A stretch of 64,000 bases of DNA from an uncultured Planctomycetaceae bacterium (GTDB lineage: Bacteria; Planctomycetota; Planctomycetia; Pirellulales; Pirellulaceae), in assembly GCA_937862885.1 (NCBI GenBank), contig CALMEE010000002.1, positions 1-64,000 of the forward strand, written 5' to 3'. The stretch's first letter is position 1; each line of letters starts with the position of its first letter. The notes beneath the pieces are model-generated. The model did not search any database, had not been told where the DNA came from, and saw nothing but the letters and a program-made list of their open reading frames with translations. Position numbers and translations under genes: made by a program. Positions 58,084 to 64,000 of the stretch are shown here, one piece after another.

Positions 58084-58829
58084 TGCAAACTCCTTGTAAG
58101 TTTTGCGGGCAGGTTTTGTTTCCTGGTTTAGTCAAACGGCATGGCGTACGGCAGTCTCATACGGAGATTGCTCATTCCACAACCGAACGGTATCGAAGCG
58201 GTTGTCACATACGACATCCGCTTCGAAGACGTAATGCCCAGAGGTGCGAGAAGTGTTACACGATTTTTGGAAACAAGTCCGAAACTCTGAATGCTAAGGC
58301 TCCGCAAAGTATGGATCCGCAAGGTGCAATCGAGAATTTGCTGGCGGATTAGGGAAGGTTCCTTTCCTTAAACCAAGTCCTTCAATCTATTCGATGGATC
58401 ATATTGTCAAACGCGAGTCAATGCACTGGTTGTTCATGAGGCTTACAGGTTCGAACGACCATGAAAATGACTTGGACCAACGTTCGTCTGTGCTGGCGTT
58501 TAGTACCGCTGCCATCAAACCAGATACGAATGCGAATTGACCAATTGCTCGGTTGAAGAAAATCGAGTCTAAAGATCGAAGTCAGTTCGCCAGCCCAGTC
58601 TCATCCGTGAATCGGCGTGAATCGGAAGGCCTTAATGCGCGCAGGCGGGGCAGTCGGTTGGAGCTACGAGGTGCGCCCAGGCGCCGGCAGTTGGCCCTCG
58701 GTTTCCCGAGGGCCGCAACCGGGTGCGATCATTGTCAAATGCCCCGAAGACAAAACATCTTGTTCGACGACATAAGAAACAATCGCCATTGCCTCAATCC
58801 TTGGCAATCTATCGATTTTCCCCTCAATC
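58084..58829. other. Intergenic region with a strong hairpin
   Basis: About 750 bases. The only notable structure is a GC-rich perfect hairpin at 58693-58714 and a smaller GCGCC-CA-GGCGC palindrome near 58674. A GGTTCGAA motif at 58447 resembles a tRNA T-arm but no cloverleaf fits around it. No gene is supported. Confidence 0.5.
58693..58714. terminator. Perfect 9-bp GC-rich hairpin downstream of the propeller gene
   Basis: GGCCCTCGG and CCGAGGGCC pair around a TTTC loop, and the flanking GTT and AAC can extend the stem across a small bulge. It lies about 115 bases beyond the stop of the minus-strand gene at 58830. No T-run follows, so termination would need another mechanism; a REP-like element is the alternative. 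Confidence 0.4.
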
Positions 58830-59771
58830 TCAGCTCCGTCGTCGGCGCAGGAGAGTGAGACCCAACCCCAGGCTGCTCAGCAGCAAGCCGGCAGCTGGCT
58901 CGGGAATTGTGACAAACCCTACGTGGCGCCCGTCTCCGACATAGACCTGCGAACTGGTGCCCAAATTCACATCATAAACGTGGGCGCCCGTCCCACTGGT
59001 CCACAGGATATTGCCGTTACCCAATTGGTAGACACCACGAGCTCCCCCAGCAGTGAACGTGCTGATCGTTGCCCCCGTATTGGGGTCCATGCGGACAACA
59101 TTATTCGATGAGAAACCCGCGGCCAACACGTCGCCGTTGGCAGCAATAATCAGTTGGTGCGCAAAATTCAACGTGGCGCTGTTATGAAACGTTCCCAGAG
59201 AACTTCCCACCAAATCAAACCGATGGATATCATCGTTGGCGCTTGAAGAGGCGACCAGCAGCCCTCCCTGATGCTCGATTACCGAAAATGGACTTGGTGC
59301 CAACCCTGCTGCGTTAAAGAATCCCAAGTTGTTTCCGTTAGTATCGAACATCACAACGGCGGCGCCGGGTGCGTTGTTTAATGTTCCCGCGTTGGTCACG
59401 TAAATCGTGTTGTTGATCAATTCCATGCCGCGAATATTATCCAATCCTCCACCTGCGAATTGACCTCCAATATTTCCTAAGTGATTCCCGTTGAAATCCC
59501 AACGGGATATTCGATCGCCAACCTGTTCCGACACCCAGATTTGGTTGCCCACCTGCAACGCGCGAATCGGCGTTCCCGCCTGCAATCCGAAAAAGTTCGA
59601 ATTGACCACGGAACCATTAAACGGGTCAAAAAGTACAAGGCGATTATTTGTCGAATCCGGCATCATGAGGAATTGGCCTTTCGCCGAATTCACCATGAGT
59701 CCCGTCATCAACAAAACCATCCCGGCAATCGACATCATTAGTCGCGATAGCCAAGTATCCATAGACTTCAT
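58830..59771 (-). CDS. PEP-CTERM protein with NHL-like beta-propeller
   Basis: A 313-residue exported protein. The signal peptide covers about residues 1-32 (cleavage near AKGQ). The body is a repeated beta-propeller pattern (NRLVLFDPFNG, ISRWDFNGNHLG, NVVRMDPNTGATI), similar to NHL or SMP-30 propellers. The C-terminus is a PEP-CTERM tag (IPEP, hydrophobic stretch, RRRRS). GGAGG upstream of the ATG at 59771 fixes the start. It is the second exosortase substrate in the window. Confidence 0.9.
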   Translation of the reverse strand: MKSMDTWLSRLMMSIAGMVLLMTGLMVNSAKGQFLMMPDSTNNRLVLFDPFNGSVVNSNFFGLQAGTPIRALQVGNQIWVSEQVGDRISRWDFNGNHLGNIGGQFAGGGLDNIRGMELINNTIYVTNAGTLNNAPGAAVVMFDTNGNNLGFFNAAGLAPSPFSVIEHQGGLLVASSSANDDIHRFDLVGSSLGTFHNSATLNFAHQLIIAANGDVLAAGFSSNNVVRMDPNTGATISTFTAGGARGVYQLGNGNILWTSGTGAHVYDVNLGTSSQVYVGDGRHVGFVTIPEPAAGLLLSSLGLGLTLLRRRRS

Positions 59772-60263
59772 TTCCACACCTCCAAACAATTTAAACAATG
59801 TTGACAATCGGATGCGACGGGAAGCGCAGGAGGCACGCCGCGCATCAACCGACGCCATTTTGATCGAAAGTTAACGTAATTTCCACAACCTTTCGCAGTT
59901 TTTTGTGCCAATTTATACTTATCCAGCATGCTGGAAATGGTCGAAGCCGTGGCGAGACCGCTGAGACTTGGCCACAACCCAACGCCTCCACAAATCCCAA
60001 GCAAGGCACGCTATGATCTAATACTCCAAACGATTATCAGTCATTTTTGCGTTGTTTCGTCCATCCCCATTCCATCTGCTTCGATGCAGACGGCAGCATT
60101 TTCGTGGCCGAATGGCTACTAATCAGGCGTGTCTCGTGATTGCGCCGCGGTTAAGAAAGCACTCTGCGGCGGCAGGATTCGCTGAATCGACTTGATCATT
60201 GAAAACACGCGCAACTATACTGGTGAAAGAAGCAGTAAGAAACGGCGAAAAAAAGGTATATCG
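59772..60263. other. Divergent intergenic region before the selenoprotein candidate
   Basis: About 490 bases between two divergent exported-protein genes. It should hold both promoters. No RNA gene was recognised, and no tRNA-Sec was found here or elsewhere in the window. Confidence 0.45.
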
Positions 60264-61415
60264 ATGGGCTGTGCGAGAATGATTGCGTGGGCGGCGGTTC
60301 TGATCGGCTTCTGTGTCCATCCACTGCTCGGACAGGACGCGACGGTGGACGTTGCCGAGAAATGTGCCACCATCTGCCAACCCACGGATGCACCGTGGCG
60401 GTCAATTCCTTGGCAAATCGATTTGCTGGAGGCGCAGAGATTGGCCGTGGAGCAGTCTCGACCACTATTAATTTGGGCGATGGACGGCCATCCACTAGGC
60501 TGCACATGAAATAACGGTGTGCTCGACCGTGAGTCGACCTTTGCCGATCCCGAAATTCTTCAAATGCTGCGCGACCAGTTTGTGCCTGTTGCCATCGACC
60601 AATGGTACACTCGCCGCCAACAAGTCACCGAAGGGGACTTCTACCGCAAGATTGCCGGGCAGAGTCCCCGCAACGACTTTAGTCGCACGACTCAAGGTCT
60701 GTACATTGCTGACCCGGCCGGAAGATTGTACTTCTACAACAACAATCGTGGGCCGGACCGGATTCGGCGTTTCATGCGCGAAACACTGGCCGCTTATCAA
60801 GCGCCGGATGTCGAACCGTTGCAGCGAGAGTCGACCGACGCGCGGTATGTGACGCAACCGTCGGAGGGGACTGCCGTTGTTCGCTCCAGTGCGCGAATTC
60901 CCGAAGGTTATCTGACGACGGATGACCTGTGGCAGAAGATTTTTCAGACCGCCATCTCGCGCGACAACCTGTGGATCACACCCGATGAACAAACTGAACT
61001 GCTGGCCGACCGGGTGCCTGAACGGTTGATCCGCCGCATTGCTCGTTTCCATCTGGTGGACAACACGCGCGGCCAGCCCGATAGCTGGGCACTTGAAGAG
61101 ATCCAGAGCCTTGAGATGACAATCGTTGATGGGCGCATTTCGGGTCGAGTCGTTCTGGAGTCGAAAGATGGTAAACGCGGTTACGACGTGACGCTGGAAG
61201 GAATCGTCAGCGGAACCACTGGACGTGTCGAAAGATTTGACTTGCTGGCAGTCGGCAAATTTTTCGGATCCGGCCAGTACACGCTGCAGGCACCACCCGG
61301 AAGATTCCCTCTGGAGATCTCATTTCAACTCGTTGACGGAAGTGATACAGCTGACCGCATTCCACCGCACGCGTCACGCGGTTGGCTAGATGGATATCTG
61401 TACCCGGAACGCTGA
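60264..61415 (+). CDS. Exported thioredoxin-like protein with in-frame TGA (candidate selenoprotein)
   Basis: Two open frames are exactly in phase and separated only by TGA at 60507-60509. Read through, they give 383 residues with a signal peptide (about 1-24, ending LLGQ) and a thioredoxin-like pattern: RPLLIWAMDGHPLGCT, then the TGA, then NNGVLD, FADPEILQML and FVPVAIDQW. Residue 82 (the TGA) lies two positions after a Cys, at the site where Trx-like proteins carry the redox cysteine, so selenocysteine is plausible. A small stem-loop follows at 60523-60537. The ATG at 60264 has AAGG upstream. The alternative is a nonsense mutation; no other defect is visible. The C-terminal half (about 200-383) is an unknown beta-rich domain. 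Confidence 0.7.
60507..60537 (+). promoter_or_regulatory. Candidate selenocysteine TGA with SECIS-like stem-loop
   Basis: TGA is followed after 13 bases by TCGAC-CGTGA-GTCGA, a 5-bp stem with a five-base loop that starts 18 bases after the TGA. Bacterial SECIS elements have loops about 16-37 bases after UGA, with G (and often GU) in the loop, as here. The stem is short, and a competing pairing (GCACA/TGTGC at 60502-60506 and 60518-60522) exists, so structure alone does not prove it. Confidence 0.45.
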
Positions 61416-61459
61416 CGCACTCCCGTAACGGGTTCATTGTTCTCTGGCGTTCCTGCGGA

Positions 61460-61846
61460 TCAACATGGCGCGCAGAACGAACTACGTCCGGCCACGGAAC
61501 GCGCGATGAATGCGCGGATCGAGCCGGATGCCTGAGTGATTTCCGAATCAATCTGCAGCGGGGCAAGATCGGGCCCGACGATGACCGAACTACGACTGGT
61601 CATCTCCTGTGGCGTACCCAGCAATTCCGTGAGCAGCCGCGTCCGATTGACATAGGAAACTTTTCCGTCGGATTGCGGCGTGACCTGCACGTGCGATGTT
61701 CCCCAAACTTGTTTGCCGTCCATAAAGACATACCATGTGCTGCGTGCAGAAGGGTCCTGCGCGATCGCCGCAACAGGATACAGCACGCAACCATTGATGG
61801 CCACGCAGGCAATTTTCAACAACATCAAATACGGAAACCGCTTCAT
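61460..61846 (-). CDS. Exported protein of unknown function, possibly truncated
   Basis: A 128-residue protein with a signal peptide (about 1-29, cleavage near AIAQ). The middle (TWYVFMDGKQVWGTSHVQV, ELLGTPQEMTSRSSVIVGPDLAP) looks like the N-terminal part of larger planctomycete exported proteins, but the frame ends soon after in an unrelated-looking CAPC tail, so the gene may be shortened. The ATG at 61846 follows AGGAGAT, an ideal site. It converges with the selenoprotein candidate, 44 bases between stops. Confidence 0.6.
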   Translation of the reverse strand: MKRFPYLMLLKIACVAINGCVLYPVAAIAQDPSARSTWYVFMDGKQVWGTSHVQVTPQSDGKVSYVNRTRLLTELLGTPQEMTSRSSVIVGPDLAPLQIDSEITQASGSIRAFIARSVAGRSSFCAPC

Positions 61847-62174
61847 CAATATCTCCTGGTAGCTCGCGTAACAGAATCGCCATCGGCCTTTCGTGAACAC
61901 TGCGGCATCCTCGTCAATCCATGCGGAACAAGTTCACTGTCACGAGTACTCCAACACCTGCATTGTACCGCATTATCGCCGGTTCTTGATCGAGCGATAG
62001 TTACTTCGCGCGCTGATCTGAAACCTTGATGCGAATTCCAGGTATTCTGATCAAACGTATGCTTTTCTAATCGACCGGAAGCAACTTTCGGTGAGCCAAT
62101 CTGCGCTGAAATGGAAACATTCATAGGTCGCCGGAAAGACAGGACCCGTATAACGAGATCAGACACGTTCACTC
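61847..62174. other. Intergenic region before the TPR protein gene
   Basis: About 330 bases with no supported gene or clear hairpin. Confidence 0.4.
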
Positions 62175-64000
62175 TCAATTGATCTCATCAAGCATAGCCT
62201 GCCATGAGGCGGTTTCCATCAGGATCGTGGCGGGTGCGGAGTCGCGTAGCTGCGAGATGGCATCGCTGGCACTTTCTTGAGCCGCAAACCAGCGGCGGGC
62301 GGCGACGGCGGTGACTGCTGATACGCTTTCGATCATTTGTGAAACAACGCCGGCCCCCTCGGCATCGTCCGTTGATTGCTCGACCGCTTCCTTTAGCGAG
62401 TCGTGTAACGCACGGACGAGATTGGCGGCGCGTTCGACGTAGTTCCAATCAGGGACCCGATTTGCTGCCGCACGCTCGACGAATCGATCAAAGGCAACGA
62501 TGGCGGCGTCCAACTGGCCAGAACGCGCCAGGCAGGTTGACAATTCCGCGTAACGTTCCGATTCGGCGCGTTCGCCCAGCGCATCGATCGACCTTTGGAT
62601 GACTTCTATAGCCGTCAACCAATCCTCATCGGCCTGGGCGAGCACTGCCAGTCGATAACAATTGTTGGCCAAGAATCGCCTTGCTTCGCCATTGGCCGGA
62701 TCCAGTACGATGATCGCTTCCAACTCCTCATTGGATTCCGCGAACGATGTCTTGGCTAGGTCGTGCTGGCGGAGATTCATATATGCGGCTCCCAGACTGC
62801 CGACGACCCCGGCCAGCGACAGGCGTTCGTGCAGCCGATTGCCATTCTCGCGAACCAAGCGCTCGTTGACTGCCCGCGATCGCTCCAATACCTCCAACTG
62901 CGCATTGTAATCCTCCAGCCGCCCGAGGACGATGCCGAGCAGCGCGAGGTTATCGCCCTGTATGCGGAGCGATGTTTGAACTTCGGCTGGAAAACGCGCC
63001 AACACGGTTTCGACAAGGTCGATATTTGCCTGCAGTCGTTGCGTCGCCTCGTCGTATCGACCACTCATGTAATACGCTAAAGCCTCATTGTACCCGATTC
63101 CCGCCAATCGATTGTGGTACATCGGGACCATCGGATGTCGGTTGACTAGGTGAGTCGTTATCTGGCTGGCTTTTGCAAAGTGTTCGAGTGCCGTGTCGGT
63201 CTGCCGGTTATACAGAAACCCCAGGATGCGGTGACCTTCCGAGATTGAATCTAGCAGTAGAGAATTTTCGCGATCCGGATCGATGTTCATTTGGTCCCAG
63301 ATTGATGCTGCTCGTTCGAGGTACTCGGTGGCCTTGTCGCGTTGTTCAATCGCAGCATACATGCGGGCGGCTCGCTGGAACGTAACCGCTTTTGCCGCCT
63401 GGTACTCGCGATTCGCCTCGATCAACTGCGGATCAAGTTGTTCCCAGGCCGCAATGGCCTCTTCGAACAATTCCCGGGCGGCGGTTCGTTCTCCAACATT
63501 ACCCAACAAGTCCGCTGCATCGGAGAGAACGCCGATCAGGTCGACGTAATACCCATCATCATGTAAGGTGGCGGGACTATCGCTGGATGATTTCAACGCA
63601 CGCCGGGCCGCCTCGACAGCGGAACGCGCAGTGGCAGCAGGCATAGAAGCGTCATTCCGGTGGAGGTACTGACGGGCTTTTAGGATCAAGAGTACCGCCC
63701 GCTGCTGTTCAACTTCTCGCGGGACATCCAGACCCTCGGGCATCGCGGTCAGCAATTGCTCGGTGAGTTCCAGAACGCCATCGCGGTCACCTAACACGGC
63801 CTTGATACGGGCCAGGCTGAACAATGCCGAACGGTGTTTCTGTTCCAACGCAGAGTCTACGGGCCGATCTCGCACGAGTTCATGGTAAAAACGATTCGCT
63901 TTCTCCAGGAGTTTGCGCCGCAGCGACTCGAAGCCTTGCAATTTCAGTTCCGGCGTTTCGGCAACACCCAACAACAATCCGTCGACCGCTGACACCACTT
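62175..64000 (-). CDS. C-terminal TPR region of a large protein, probably a Ser/Thr kinase (partial)
   Basis: The frame is open to the right edge of the window, so the N-terminus is missing; a GTG at 63998 is probably internal. About 608 residues are visible, almost all helical TPR-like repeats (for example AARELFEEAIAAWEQLDP and RDKATEYLERAASIWDQM). The opening segment (PGLQPLRRELLEKA-like: FESLRRKLLEKANRFYHELV) is typical of planctomycete Ser/Thr kinases after the transmembrane segment. The kinase domain itself is not in the window, so this is inference from the TPR pattern and the complete relative at 3759-7499. Confidence 0.75.
   Translation of the reverse strand, partial: VVSAVDGLLLGVAETPELKLQGFESLRRKLLEKANRFYHELVRDRPVDSALEQKHRSALFSLARIKAVLGDRDGVLELTEQLLTAMPEGLDVPREVEQQRAVLLILKARQYLHRNDASMPAATARSAVEAARRALKSSSDSPATLHDDGYYVDLIGVLSDAADLLGNVGERTAARELFEEAIAAWEQLDPQLIEANREYQAAKAVTFQRAARMYAAIEQRDKATEYLERAASIWDQMNIDPDRENSLLLDSISEGHRILGFLYNRQTDTALEHFAKASQITTHLVNRHPMVPMYHNRLAGIGYNEALAYYMSGRYDEATQRLQANIDLVETVLARFPAEVQTSLRIQGDNLALLGIVLGRLEDYNAQLEVLERSRAVNERLVRENGNRLHERLSLAGVVGSLGAAYMNLRQHDLAKTSFAESNEELEAIIVLDPANGEARRFLANNCYRLAVLAQADEDWLTAIEVIQRSIDALGERAESERYAELSTCLARSGQLDAAIVAFDRFVERAAANRVPDWNYVERAANLVRALHDSLKEAVEQSTDDAEGAGVVSQMIESVSAVTAVAARRWFAAQESASDAISQLRDSAPATILMETASWQAMLDEIN

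Noticed and set aside
58440-58470. GGTTCGAA motif resembling a tRNA T-arm
   Set aside because: No acceptor, D or anticodon stem can be built around it.

Overview
The window looks like a chromosomal piece of a planctomycete, probably Pirellulales-like. The main evidence is lineage-typical families: a PSCyt1/PSCyt2/PSD1 protein followed by a DUF1501 protein, very large Ser/Thr kinases with C-terminal TPR arrays, PEP-CTERM surface proteins, a DUF1080/SMP-30 fusion and caspase plus SUMF1-domain proteins. I saw no rRNA, tRNA, prophage, IS element or CRISPR array. The one RNA gene I can support is the SRP RNA. Left edge: the first 55 bases are an exact copy of bases 3448-3502, so the sequence probably starts at an assembly break. 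Right edge: a TPR protein is cut.

Layout. 1-3.7 kb: the 3' end of a PLP enzyme, then a GntR / ABC ATPase / ABC permease / acyltransferase operon whose first three genes and last gene all overlap. 3.7-7.5 kb: a Ser/Thr kinase-TPR protein, followed by a palindrome-rich gap. 8.2-11.6 kb: a 1120-residue PEP-CTERM protein with a 333-bp perfect internal duplication. 12.1-14.7 kb: a BlaI/BlaR1(M56)-type regulatory pair with a well-formed promoter and two operator dyads. 14.8-16.2 kb: a Xer recombinase and a small conserved protein. 17.0-21.2 kb: a three-gene secreted operon (caspase-SUMF1 protein, a new-family protein, and a PDZ protein).

21.3-29.0 kb is a housekeeping block: SRP RNA, dnaX, ybaB, recR (the same order as in Bacillus), then rpoN, a CbpA-type DnaJ, rnpA and yidD. 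dnaX carries an in-frame A10 run, and both alternative frames after it stop quickly, as expected for programmed production of a short gamma-like subunit. 29-40 kb holds an ECF sigma factor, a beta-lactamase-fold hydrolase, the DUF1080/SMP-30 fusion, an exported PCMT fusion, a CPBP protease, a nucleoside hydrolase, trpD and sufE.

40.9-49.2 kb: a di-haem cytochrome gene is followed by a paralogue of the new-family protein from the caspase operon, then by the PSCyt/PSD1 and DUF1501 pair. 49.3-58.1 kb: carboxypeptidase Taq, a zinc-ribbon membrane protein, ligA, a cupin, a second ABC exporter pair and an unknown exported protein. 58.8-64 kb: a beta-propeller PEP-CTERM protein, then an exported thioredoxin-like gene with one in-frame TGA directly after Gly-Cys-Thr (candidate selenocysteine), an exported protein of unknown function, and the cut TPR protein.

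The most promising items are the candidate selenoprotein, the caspase/new-family/PDZ operon with its second copy beside a cytochrome, the dnaX slippage site, and the assembly junction at the left end. All calls were made by reading the sequence; no database search was run.
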